NCBI RefSeq assembly: GCF_000633455.1
Contig: NZ_AYMG01000016.1
Coordinates: 1-64,000 of the forward strand
Source: Pedobacter jeongneungensis
GTDB lineage: Bacteria; Bacteroidota; Bacteroidia; Sphingobacteriales; Sphingobacteriaceae
Reading direction: 5' to 3'
Length of the DNA stretch: 64,000 nt
The position numbers and the translations under genes were made by a program. The notes beneath the pieces were generated by a model that made no database searches, was not told the DNA's origin, and saw nothing but the letters and a program-made list of their open reading frames with translations. This document shows positions 38,467 to 47,251 of this stretch, one piece after another. Positions within the stretch are counted from its first letter, which is position 1, and each line of letters starts with the position of its first letter.

Positions 38467-39390
38467 ATGAAAAAGGAAGACCATAGCCCGTATAAATTCA
38501 GTTCGCTAACGGAAGCACACCGGGTAATGGGCCTGCCGCAACCGAAACATCCGCTGATTAGCCTGATCAACAACGAAGCACACCCTGTTGAAATGAACGG
38601 GCAACCCAATTCGCATATTCTCAATTTTTATAAAATCTCGTATAAGCCAAAGTTAAGTGGCAGGCTAAAATATGGCCAGAGTTATTATGATTTTGACGAG
38701 GGCGGTTTGTTATTTGCAGCTCCCAACCAGATCATAGGTCATGAGGAAGATTTAGAATCGAGCGTATGTTCGTTATACACTTTATTGATTCATCCGGATT
38801 TTTTGTTGTCGTACCCCATTGCCAAAAAGATCAAAAGTTATGGCTTCTTTTCTTACTCGGCCAACGAGGCATTACACTTATCGGAAAAAGAAAAGGCCAC
38901 AATCATTACGATCTTTAAAAGTATTGAAGAAGAACTGAACAGCAGGATTGATGATTTTAGTCAGGATGTGATCATTACACAAATCGAATTGTTGTTAAAT
39001 TACAGTAACCGCTTTTACAAACGCCAGTTTATTACCAGAAAGGTACAGAACAGTGATCTGCTACAAAACCTGGAAGAACTGTTAGAGGACTATTTTAACG
39101 ACAAAATACCAATGTTTAAAGGTTTGCCAACGGTACAATATCTTTCTGATCATTTAAATGTTTCGCCCAGTTATTTAAGCGACTTATTGCGCTCACTTAC
39201 TGGACAGAATGCACAACAGCATATCCATTTAAAACTGATCGAAAAAGCCAAAGAAAAATTATCGGGCACCAGTTTGTCGGTAAGTGAGGTGGCTTACGAA
39301 CTGGGCTTTGAGCATCCGCAATCTTTTAATAAATTATTCAAGGCAAAAACACAGGTTTCTCCACTGGCATTTAGAAAATTATTTAATTAA
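38467..39390 (+). CDS. AraC-family regulator, RHPLxSL subgroup (paralogue 2)
   Basis: About 307 aa from ATG 38467 (a TTG 15 bases upstream is less likely). It is strongly similar to the regulator at 20231: KFSSLTEAHRVMGLPQPKHPLISLI, LKYGQSYYDFDEGGLLFAAPNQ, PTVQYLSDHLNVSPSYLSDLLRSLTGQN and ELGFEHPQSFNKLFKAKTQVSP. It is just downstream of an SDR gene, as in the 19-21 kb locus. Confidence 0.93.
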   Translation: MKKEDHSPYKFSSLTEAHRVMGLPQPKHPLISLINNEAHPVEMNGQPNSHILNFYKISYKPKLSGRLKYGQSYYDFDEGGLLFAAPNQIIGHEEDLESSVCSLYTLLIHPDFLLSYPIAKKIKSYGFFSYSANEALHLSEKEKATIITIFKSIEEELNSRIDDFSQDVIITQIELLLNYSNRFYKRQFITRKVQNSDLLQNLEELLEDYFNDKIPMFKGLPTVQYLSDHLNVSPSYLSDLLRSLTGQNAQQHIHLKLIEKAKEKLSGTSLSVSEVAYELGFEHPQSFNKLFKAKTQVSPLAFRKLFN

Positions 39391-39437
39391 GTAGCGTTTT
39401 TGTTATTTGCACCGTATAAGCTATAAATTAAAGCTTT

Positions 39438-39836
39438 ATGAAAAAAATATCACTGCTCCTATTAGCAATTGCATGCATTATTTACGTATCATGCAAAAAA
39501 AACACTATTGACAACGATGGTCCGGGTGAAGTTTTCGGCAAATGGAAACTCACTGAAACAATGTTCGATCCCGGTGATGGAAGCGGAAAATATAAAAAAG
39601 TAACCGGCGATGCCAAATACCTTACTTTAGAAAAATCAGCAGACAAAGCCGGGAAATTTAGCGGGAATGCTGTTCCCGATTTATATGCATTCAGGATTCT
39701 GGATAGCGTAACCATGGAGGTTTTCAGCAATACTTATAAAACGCCTTCTACTTATCGTTATAAAGTTTCAGCAAAGTATCTTCAACTTAACCCACCCTGT
39801 ATAGAAGGCTGTGGTTACAGGTTTGTGAGAGAATAA
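39438..39836 (+). CDS. Small lipoprotein (lipocalin-like?)
   Basis: A 132-aa protein with lipobox IIYVSCKK (Cys about 19) and a beta-rich body: GKWKLTETMFDPGDGSGKYKKV, YLTLEKSADKAGKFSGNAV, and EVFSNTYKTPSTYRYKVS. This resembles the DUF5004/lipocalin-like lipoproteins common in Bacteroidota; a true assignment would need profile search. Located on the surface or periplasm. Confidence 0.8.
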   Translation: MKKISLLLLAIACIIYVSCKKNTIDNDGPGEVFGKWKLTETMFDPGDGSGKYKKVTGDAKYLTLEKSADKAGKFSGNAVPDLYAFRILDSVTMEVFSNTYKTPSTYRYKVSAKYLQLNPPCIEGCGYRFVRE

Positions 39837-39842
39837 AGGTAA

Positions 39843-40655
39843 TCAGCCTCTTGAATTGCAGATTCCCTGCTGGAATTTCAGATATTTAGACGGGCTAAGG
39901 TTGAGGTAATGTTTAAAATCATGAATCAACTGGCTTTGATCGTAATAGCCACAGGTTTCGATCACTTCAAACCAGTTTACCTGTTCATTTTCGATTGCCC
40001 GTTGCTGAACCAATTCGATTGCATTTAAAAAGCGCATATAACGGCCGATTTCCCGTGAAGAATAACCCAGGTGTTTTTTCAGGTTCAGCTGTATGGATCT
40101 TTCAGAAAGTTTTTCCTGAATTGATATTTCTTTTACCGGACTGATTGGACCATTGCCCAAAGCAATAATCTGTTCAGTTAATGGATGCCTGTTTTGTATA
40201 TAAGGACGGCTAAAGTCGAGAATCTGTGCTATTCTTGCCTCTAAATCATCTATTTTACTGAGGCTTGTCCATAGTGCTGTGAAACAGTTATCGTTCAGCA
40301 AATCATCCGGATGAAGATATTCGGATAGCGATGCCGTACCAAAAAAGCGAAAAAACGCATCATCTTTAAAATTCACGACCAGCATTTCTCCTCCTGCAGG
40401 AAGAATGTAGGTAAAAGCCTGTTTAATAGGGCCTAAAACCAGGCATTTATCCATTGATATTTCTTCATTTTCTTTGGTAACCAAAGAAAGTGCTGCGCCA
40501 AAACTGAATACCATCATGGTTTGAAAAGTAGGCAACAGGGTTTGGGTAATTGGGCTATCAGATTTATTTACTGCAAAATAAAAATGCGAAAACAGCTCCT
40601 CAAAGTCAGCAGGAACTGCAATCCGGTAGCCGTTATATGCCTGATTACTTTTCAT
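39843..40655 (-). CDS. AraC-family regulator, DUF6597/AraC type
   Basis: A 270-aa regulator of a different AraC type than the RHPLxSL group. The HTH segment is IEVIETCGYYDQSQLIHDFKHYLNLSPSKYL. ATG at 40655 chosen over TTG at 40661. Target is unknown; it may control the neighbouring lipoprotein or SRPBCC gene. Confidence 0.85.
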   Translation of the reverse strand: MKSNQAYNGYRIAVPADFEELFSHFYFAVNKSDSPITQTLLPTFQTMMVFSFGAALSLVTKENEEISMDKCLVLGPIKQAFTYILPAGGEMLVVNFKDDAFFRFFGTASLSEYLHPDDLLNDNCFTALWTSLSKIDDLEARIAQILDFSRPYIQNRHPLTEQIIALGNGPISPVKEISIQEKLSERSIQLNLKKHLGYSSREIGRYMRFLNAIELVQQRAIENEQVNWFEVIETCGYYDQSQLIHDFKHYLNLSPSKYLKFQQGICNSRG

Positions 40656-40762
40656 GATCAAAGATGATCATTTTTTGAGAAATTTATATAAGTCCAAAAT
40701 CCGTGGCTTACAGACTTATCAAAATACAACAGTATCATCTTAATAGATCCCAAAGAACGGTT

Positions 40763-40844
40763 GTCATTCCCGCGCAGGCGGGAATCTTAAGCAACCTAAA
40801 AACCCTGCCAAAGCATTACGATTCCCAATCGGGTTGGGAATGAC
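40763..40844. repeat. Family-B dyad repeat, full copy
   Basis: Same arms as at 16988-17062: GTCATTCCCGCGCAGGCGGG on the left and GGGTTGGGAATGAC on the right. It lies at the end of the SRPBCC gene. Confidence 0.87.
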
Positions 40845-40855
40845 GATCTCTCTAA

Positions 40856-41385
40856 TTATTGCTCCGAAGCAACTTTCAATGCCTTCAACCAATAAATAAG
40901 AGAACCTCTATTTACAGATTGAAACTGGCACTTAATAACCAAACCAACCAGCCTTCCATACTTTCTTCTACTTTTACAACGGTTTTATTTCCCTGCTTGA
41001 TAAAATACCAGTTGTGGATGGCAAACGAGCCAAACGCCGGACCAGACCAGCCTACTTTGGCATTGCTTTCTACCGTGTGGAAGGTAGAATGGATGGTTAA
41101 ACCATGCGTTTTCCAATCGAATGATGTTCCGGCTTTAAAAGGACCATTTATTTTACTACCGGGAATTTCTTTTTGCCATTGCGGCCATCTGTTTACATCG
41201 GCAAAAACCTTCCAAACGCTATCAATCGGGGCATCAATAACAATTTGCAATTTGGTAACCACCGGCGCATCTTCATGAATATTTTTGGTTACCAGGTAAG
41301 AACTGCTCATTTCCAATACGGCAACTGCCAAAGCCAATACCATTATGATAAGGCCAGTTATTTTGATCAATTTTTTCATCATCAT
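40856..41385 (-). pseudogene. SRPBCC/polyketide-cyclase-like protein with C-terminal frameshift
   Basis: The protein starts with an N-terminal hydrophobic helix (ATG at 41385, 41382 or 41379) and an SRPBCC fold: VDAPIDSVWKVFADVNRWPQWQKEI-type start, then the HTVESNAKVGWSGPAFGSF core. The reading frame ends early at 40912-40914 after LLSASFNL. In another frame, right after that point, the sequence continues as YWLKALKVASEQ and stops at 40856-40858, which is the normal C-terminal helix of the family. The 530-base span fits loss of one base near 40918, probably in an A run. Confidence 0.85.
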
Positions 41386-41451
41386 TTTTTTGTTGAGATA
41401 ATGATTCAAAAGTAAAGCCACTGATGTGCCTAAAATTGTAAGTTTCCGAAA

Positions 41452-42366
41452 TCAATTGAACGATTGACGAAAAGCTATTGGCGAGAGATTGGTTTTAGAT
41501 TTAAACAGCTTACTGAACGATTGTGGATGCCCGAAACCCAATTGATAAGCAATTTCGCTAATGGTAAACGTGGTAGTTGATAGTTTTTCTTTTGCCCGTT
41601 CAATCAATTTATAGTGGATATGCTGCTGCGTGCTCTGTCCGGTAGTTACTTTTAGCAAGCTACTCAGATAATCTGGTGAGAGGTTTAGTTCTGCTGCAAG
41701 ATCATTTACAGTGGGTAAGCCACTCTCTACGGCATTTTCATCGAAATAACGGTTGAGAAAACTTTCTACCTGATCCAAAACCTGGTGGTTGGTGATCCTT
41801 CGGGTAATAAACTGGCGGTGATAAAAACGTTCTGCATAATTAAGCAGCACCTCGATCTGCGAGATAATGATCTGTTGACTGAAGTTATCAATATTGGCCT
41901 GATACTCCTGCTGGATGTTTTGTATAATACCCGATAGGGTTATTTCTTCTTTTTCGGAAAGAAACAGGGCTTCATTTACCGAATAGCTAAAATAGGCGTA
42001 TTTCTTGATGATATTGGCCAACGGAAAATTCCATAAAAAATCAGGGTGAACGAGCAACATCCATCCCGATTTATCTGGTGCATCATCGGTTACTTCGATC
42101 CTGAAAACCTGTCCCGGTGAAATAAAAAACAAAGTGCCTTCGTCGAAATCATATTCCTGCTGGCCATATTTAAACCTGCCATTCATGTTCTTCTTCAGTG
42201 CAATAAAATAGAAGTCGAATACCCAGCTTACGGTATTAATGGCAGACGAATGTTTCATGTCTGCATAATCAATCAAACTGATCAGCGGATGTTCAGGTTT
42301 AGGAAGTCCCCTCACCTTATGGTACTCGCTAATGCTTTTTATCCGTTGAACCTGTTGATTGGCCAT
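41452..42366 (-). CDS. AraC-family regulator, RHPLxSL subgroup (paralogue 3)
   Basis: A 304-aa AraC regulator of the same subgroup: IKSISEYHKVRGLPKPEHPLISLI at the start, RFKYGQQEYDFDEGTLFFISP and the HTH LSPDYLSSLLKVTTGQSTQQHIHYK with QLGFGHPQSFSKLFKSKTNLSP. The SRPBCC gene lies downstream on the same strand. Confidence 0.93.
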   Translation of the reverse strand: MANQQVQRIKSISEYHKVRGLPKPEHPLISLIDYADMKHSSAINTVSWVFDFYFIALKKNMNGRFKYGQQEYDFDEGTLFFISPGQVFRIEVTDDAPDKSGWMLLVHPDFLWNFPLANIIKKYAYFSYSVNEALFLSEKEEITLSGIIQNIQQEYQANIDNFSQQIIISQIEVLLNYAERFYHRQFITRRITNHQVLDQVESFLNRYFDENAVESGLPTVNDLAAELNLSPDYLSSLLKVTTGQSTQQHIHYKLIERAKEKLSTTTFTISEIAYQLGFGHPQSFSKLFKSKTNLSPIAFRQSFN

Positions 42367-42503
42367 TGATTGAGATATTTATGATTACAAACTAAGAAAA
42401 AATCCTGAGATGAAGATTTTACTATACAAATATCCAATTTATTGGAGTAGCTGTTGTAGGCTAATCCTTTGAAGTTGTAGCCGAATCCGGTTCCTTCTGC
42501 GCT

Positions 42504-42622
42504 GTCATCCTGAGCGCAGCGAAGGATCTCCAACCGACGAAACACCTAACCTAAACAAACACCAGTACGTTACCGAAGGATGTGCGGGTACGAAACAGAT
42601 TCTTCACTGCGTTCAGAATGAC
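42504..42622. repeat. Diverged family-C dyad repeat
   Basis: Left arm GTCATCCTGAGCGCAGCGAA, right arm TTCACTGCGTTCAGAATGAC; similar to 18064 and 18884 but more degenerate. It lies between the AraC gene and the ebo cluster. Confidence 0.8.
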
Positions 42623-42642
42623 AAACTAAATGAGGATCGTTT

Positions 42643-43992
42643 TTAAACCGTCAAACTTTCCCAAATCACATTATAAACATCGGGTGCATGCAGGGTTTTA
42701 TCTATTGGCTTAGAAGTAACTAAAATTGGCTTATACTCATCGGTTATGTTGGTACGGCCGTGCGATCCTTTAACCAATGTTGCATCCAAAGGGATTACAT
42801 CCATTACATAACGGAACCCGGCTTTTTTCCTGAGTAATTTATAACCTGCACGCAGTTTAGAAGTCATAAACATTTCTACCGGATCGTAACCCGGTTTTTT
42901 ATGGATATCAACTACCCTTGCATAATCAGGTGCTTTGGCATCATCCAGCCAGAAATAATAGGTAAACCAACTGTTTTCTTTGGCTACCAATACCAGGTCG
43001 CCGGAACGTTCGTGCCTGATGTGGTATTTTTTCTGCTCTTCTTTATCCAAAATCAATTCGATGCCGACAGCATCTTTCAATAAAGTCTTCACCTGTTCGG
43101 TTACGCTTTTATCATTGATATACACATGCGCGATTTGATGGTCGGCCACTACAAAAGCTTTTGATGCTCCCGGATCTAACAATTCCAAACCCCTTTCTTC
43201 GCGGATCTGAATTAATCCGTTTTCCCTGAACAAGCGGTTTAAATGGATCGGATTATTTACCAGAGCAATGCCATACTCAGAAAGTAAAATGATGCGTGCG
43301 CCCTTTTCTTCGTAAAAACGCACCAACTCTGATACCACCTGATCAATTTCCTGTAATTCGGTGCTGATTTTGTTCAGATCAGGTCCAAATTTTTGCAAAC
43401 AATAATCCAGATGGGGCAAATAAATTAATGTTAGTGTGGGATTATGGAGTTTTTCGGTCTCCATTGCTGCATCGGCGATCCATCTGGTTGATTTAATATT
43501 GGCTCCCGGCCCCCAAAACTGGAACAATGGAAACTGACCCAATTTATCCTGCAGATAATCGCGCAGTTCAGCAGGTTGCGAATAACAATCAGGCAATTTA
43601 CGACCATCAGCCAAATAATTAGGACGTGGTGTTACCGAATAATCAACAGTAGAGTACATATTGTACCACCAGAACATGTTGGCGCAAGTAAAATTCGGAT
43701 CTTCTTTTTTAGCCTGATCCCATATTTTTTCAGCATTGACCAGTTTGTTCGACTGTTTCCAGAATTTAACTTCAGCATCAGCATGATCATACCAGCCATT
43801 GCCCACAATACCGGTTTCAGATGGAAATTTTCCCGTAAGGTAACTCGACTGTACCGAGGTAGTAACCGCAGGCAGTAAAGGTTCAATAGTAGTAAAATGG
43901 TTTTCAGAAATATATTTCTGGATAAAAGGCGTATGCGCCCCGATTACGGATGCAGATAGGCCTACTATATCGATAACAACGGTTTTATGCAT
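42643..43992 (-). CDS. eboF: EboF-type alkaline phosphatase/nucleotide pyrophosphatase family protein
   Basis: A 449-aa phosphodiesterase-fold protein. It has VVIDIVGLSASVIGAHTPFI with the first metal Asp, the nucleophile region VTTSVQSSYLTGKFPSETGI, LIYLPHLDYCLQKFGPD with Asp and His, and KGSHGRT with His near the C-terminus. The block that is usually SDHGM in the family reads SEYGI, so one metal-site Asp-His pair is changed. Last gene of the ebo cluster; it overlaps EboE by 8 bases. Confidence 0.85.
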   Translation of the reverse strand: MHKTVVIDIVGLSASVIGAHTPFIQKYISENHFTTIEPLLPAVTTSVQSSYLTGKFPSETGIVGNGWYDHADAEVKFWKQSNKLVNAEKIWDQAKKEDPNFTCANMFWWYNMYSTVDYSVTPRPNYLADGRKLPDCYSQPAELRDYLQDKLGQFPLFQFWGPGANIKSTRWIADAAMETEKLHNPTLTLIYLPHLDYCLQKFGPDLNKISTELQEIDQVVSELVRFYEEKGARIILLSEYGIALVNNPIHLNRLFRENGLIQIREERGLELLDPGASKAFVVADHQIAHVYINDKSVTEQVKTLLKDAVGIELILDKEEQKKYHIRHERSGDLVLVAKENSWFTYYFWLDDAKAPDYARVVDIHKKPGYDPVEMFMTSKLRAGYKLLRKKAGFRYVMDVIPLDATLVKGSHGRTNITDEYKPILVTSKPIDKTLHAPDVYNVIWESLTV

Positions 43993-45169
43993 GATTTTGT
44001 GCTTCTAATAATGTTTTCACCCAGGCCAGTTCTCTAATGATAGAATCATTTAAAGGTGCTTTTAGGTCTGTGGGCAAAACATCCCAGGTGTAGGTTTCTA
44101 CTTCAAGGTGCGCCGTAAAAGGATTATTTTTTTGCAGGTTCAAAACTTCTGTAATATCGCTTTGGGTTGATTGGATCAAACCCATATCTTCTACAAAAAT
44201 CGGTACGTGGAAATGTGCCCGCCATTCTTCTACCGCCGGTTCTTCACCCTCTGCCAACGCTTCAGCCAGATCAGGATAACGGATCAAACTGCCATCACTT
44301 TTACGGGCAATTACCTGATGGAGGTAAGTAGGTTCATCAAAACGGCGTAACTGCTCCAAAGTTTCCTTTCTTTGAGCAGTTGAAGCAGGTAACTTTGCTT
44401 TCAGCGCCGCACTGATCTGAATTTTACCGATTTTAATGCCTTTATTCTGTAATTCGTTAATGATGGCGGTATGTGGTTCATATCCGATGGCAAAATGACA
44501 AACATCAAAACATAAATTGATGTGTTTTTTAATCAGATCGTCATTATTTCCGGCAGGTAAAAGTATATTTTCGTACCAATTGATAAATTCAGACCCGGAT
44601 TCCAGAAAACCATCAGGTTCGGGTTCAATATCCAAATGGATTAACTTACCGGTTTGTTGATGGATTTGATGTAAACCTTCGGCAACTTTTACAATATTAG
44701 CGGTTGCCGTGGTTGTGGCATTTTCTCTCGCCTCAGCATCGGTAAACCAGGGTTTATAACTTAATGGCGAGGTCGAGATTCCACCATCCATATCTTCATG
44801 AAGCAATTGCGAAAGGATATCGGCCAAACGGAGGGTATAAGCCACCCTATCTTCTGTAGTCCAATCGGGTGCATGTACCTGATCTTTAACTCTGGTGTTG
44901 TGAAAACCGCCATAAGGAAAACCGTTCATGGTAAATACGTATCCACCTTCATCTTCGAGCCATTGTTTAAAAAGGGCTAAATGATTGTTCTCTAAAATTT
45001 CGATACTGGCGAGATTGGAAAGACGCAAACCAATTCCCATAGGCGCATCTGGCGATAATTTTGCTTTTAATATAGGAAAACTGTCTTTCAAAACTGCGAA
45101 ATGTGCATCCCAGTTTTCGCCTGCATAAATATTGGTACAGAAAGTTAAATGACCGGAGTTTAATTTCAT
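43985..45169 (-). CDS. eboE: Metabolite traffic protein EboE (TIM-barrel type)
   Basis: A 394-aa sugar-isomerase-like TIM barrel. It starts HLTFCTNIYAGENWDAHFAVLKDSF and contains IHLDIEPEPDGFLESG and LCFDVCHFAIGYE with the His/Asp/Glu set usual in this fold, near residues 180-240. EboE is one of the conserved proteins of the ebo cluster, which in cyanobacteria is needed to move scytonemin precursors to the periplasm. It abuts EboD by 3 bases and overlaps EboF. Confidence 0.93.
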   Translation of the reverse strand: MKLNSGHLTFCTNIYAGENWDAHFAVLKDSFPILKAKLSPDAPMGIGLRLSNLASIEILENNHLALFKQWLEDEGGYVFTMNGFPYGGFHNTRVKDQVHAPDWTTEDRVAYTLRLADILSQLLHEDMDGGISTSPLSYKPWFTDAEARENATTTATANIVKVAEGLHQIHQQTGKLIHLDIEPEPDGFLESGSEFINWYENILLPAGNNDDLIKKHINLCFDVCHFAIGYEPHTAIINELQNKGIKIGKIQISAALKAKLPASTAQRKETLEQLRRFDEPTYLHQVIARKSDGSLIRYPDLAEALAEGEEPAVEEWRAHFHVPIFVEDMGLIQSTQSDITEVLNLQKNNPFTAHLEVETYTWDVLPTDLKAPLNDSIIRELAWVKTLLEAQNHA

Positions 45170-45172
45170 CTT

Positions 45173-46336
45173 TTAATGCTGAATAGTAACGCTTTGATTA
45201 TTTAAAATTTCGGCCGCCTGTTTTAGAATTTCCGCATCCATTTCGTGTACTTCTTCGCCACTACCGATACCAGTAAGCAAAGTAATGGTTAATTGGCCGC
45301 CAAGATGTTCACGAAATTCTTCCAGCCCCTGTAAAATCGGACTATTACCTTCTGTAACCTGTAGCAGTGGATGCGTTAACTCAAAACCAAGTTGCTGGAT
45401 CAAATTAATCACCCTTTGTGCTTCATCGGCCGTAATCCTTCCGGATAAGTTTGAATAAACGCTATCCAAAGCAATGCCCATGGCTACTGCTTCACCATGC
45501 CTGATTTCAAAATTGGTGAGGTATTCGAGTTTATGGGCGCTCCAATGACCGAAATCCAACGGTCTGGCCGAACCATTTTCGAAAGGATCTGCACTGCGGA
45601 TATGCTCCATGTGCAGTTTGGCGCATTTCCAGATCTGGTAATTCATGGCTGCTGTATCACGTACAGCAAGTGCTGCTGCATTTGCTTCGAGCCATTCGAA
45701 AAATTCTGCATCTTTAATCAGCGCCACCTTAATGGCTTCAGCAATACCCGATCGCCAGTCGCGATCAGATAAAGTACTTAAAAAAAGTTCGTCATTAAAA
45801 ACAGCAACGGGCGGTGAAAACGTACCCAAAAAGTTTTTTTTATTAAAATAGTTAATGCCGTTTTTTACGCCAACGCCAGAATCGTTCTGCGAAAGTACAG
45901 TACTGGGGATCCTGATGTGTTTAATTCCTCTATGTGCAACCGTAGCGGCATAACCCACCATATCGAGCACAGCCCCGCCACCAATAGTCGCAACAAAAGA
46001 ATGCCTGTCGATACCATGAACGTTGATGGCTTCCAATACCTGATCGAAATAACGTATATCGTTTTTCACCACTTCTCCCCCCGGGATAACCAAAATATCC
46101 TGAACCAATTGTGTCCTGTTATATTTATAGAAATAGGTTTTAATCTGCGCAACAAGGTCCTGATGTGCGTTGGCTACACCCTCATCTATTACGAATAAAA
46201 TCTTTTTTACGGCAGCAGCCGGATTTAGGTTGACTAAAAAGCTATTGAATAATTCGTTTTCAGGCGAAAAAAGTGATGAAGTGAAGAAAACGTTATAGTT
46301 ATATTGTACGGTGAAGGATTGATGTAAATGTTCCAT
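45173..46336 (-). CDS. eboD: EboD, 3-dehydroquinate-synthase-like
   Basis: A 387-aa sugar-phosphate-cyclase-fold protein. The NAD-binding part has SFVATIGGGAVLDMVGYAATVAHRG, and the substrate region has RIPSTVLSQNDSGVGVKNGIN and SGIAEAIKVALIKD. These match 3-dehydroquinate synthase. It is almost certainly not the shikimate enzyme but the ebo member, given its place between EboC and EboE. Confidence 0.92.
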   Translation of the reverse strand: MEHLHQSFTVQYNYNVFFTSSLFSPENELFNSFLVNLNPAAAVKKILFVIDEGVANAHQDLVAQIKTYFYKYNRTQLVQDILVIPGGEVVKNDIRYFDQVLEAINVHGIDRHSFVATIGGGAVLDMVGYAATVAHRGIKHIRIPSTVLSQNDSGVGVKNGINYFNKKNFLGTFSPPVAVFNDELFLSTLSDRDWRSGIAEAIKVALIKDAEFFEWLEANAAALAVRDTAAMNYQIWKCAKLHMEHIRSADPFENGSARPLDFGHWSAHKLEYLTNFEIRHGEAVAMGIALDSVYSNLSGRITADEAQRVINLIQQLGFELTHPLLQVTEGNSPILQGLEEFREHLGGQLTITLLTGIGSGEEVHEMDAEILKQAAEILNNQSVTIQH

Positions 46337-46360
46337 ATCAATTGGATAATGTGTGTTGAA

Positions 46361-47245
46361 TTAGGTAACGGCAAACAATTTAGAGAGCCATAACGATAAG
46401 GGCAATAAAGCGGCGATTACAAAAGCAAGGATCAGCGCATCGAAAGTTACGGCCCAGGCGGCATCCATCAAAATCAGGGATATTACCCCGGCTTTAACCG
46501 CAGCACCAATGTTTTTACCAACAGGTTGATTGATTGCCTTTAATAGGGGTTTAAAAATCATAAAGGTAAAAGGAACCAAAAACAGTAGCGACCATAACAA
46601 GCGGTCGTTCGCATAAGCGAAGTAAGCAATTGCAAAGATTACAATGGCGTATAAAAAAGCTGCGATGTATAAATTTTTAGCATGACCGCCATGCACCTCA
46701 CCACGGCTCGTCATGGTAATGGAGAAAATGTACACCACGGGAATAATGGCCAGGTAATAGTGACTGTACAGCATTGCGGGTACAATACTTAAACCGAGCA
46801 GTAAATTAAAACCGCGGCACAATCCCATATTTAACGGCCCGAAAAAAGAATGGTGTTTGCCAAATTTGTTGTACAGCAAAGCAAATACAGCAACCAAAAG
46901 TGCCAGTACGCCCGAAGTAAAACTATTTAAAGCTGCTAATACAATTCCGCCAGAAAGTAAAAGGGTACCAAAAGTGGCCGCATTTTGCAAGCTGATCAAT
47001 CCACTGGGAATAGCCCGCTCGGGGCGTTCAATTTTATCGAGTTCGGCATCAAATACGTCGTTAAAAACGATTCCTCCACCGTATAAACAGGCCGTTGAGG
47101 CAGCCAACAGTAAAATCGAAATCCATGGCGTGACAAATCCGCTGCTTAAAATTCCGGAAATGGCAATACCCGCTAAAATATCGGCTACAGAAGTAACAAT
47201 ATTCGCAGGGCGCATCATGCGCAGGTAAACAATTAATTTTTCCAA
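46361..47245 (-). CDS. eboC: EboC, UbiA-like prenyltransferase
   Basis: A 294-aa protein of 8-9 membrane helices with the UbiA first Asp-rich motif in FNDVFDAELDKIERPERAIPSGLIS. The second aspartate motif of UbiA enzymes is not clearly present. Start is TTG at 47245; an ATG at 47218 would cut into the LRMMRPANIVTSV segment, so TTG is preferred. Membrane-bound partner of the ebo cluster. Confidence 0.9.
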   Translation of the reverse strand: MEKLIVYLRMMRPANIVTSVADILAGIAISGILSSGFVTPWISILLLAASTACLYGGGIVFNDVFDAELDKIERPERAIPSGLISLQNAATFGTLLLSGGIVLAALNSFTSGVLALLVAVFALLYNKFGKHHSFFGPLNMGLCRGFNLLLGLSIVPAMLYSHYYLAIIPVVYIFSITMTSRGEVHGGHAKNLYIAAFLYAIVIFAIAYFAYANDRLLWSLLFLVPFTFMIFKPLLKAINQPVGKNIGAAVKAGVISLILMDAAWAVTFDALILAFVIAALLPLSLWLSKLFAVT

Positions 47246-47251
47246 TACAAT

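Noticed and set aside
45173..46336. Shikimate-pathway 3-dehydroquinate synthase
   Set aside because: Location inside the ebo cluster makes the EboD paralogue much more likely.
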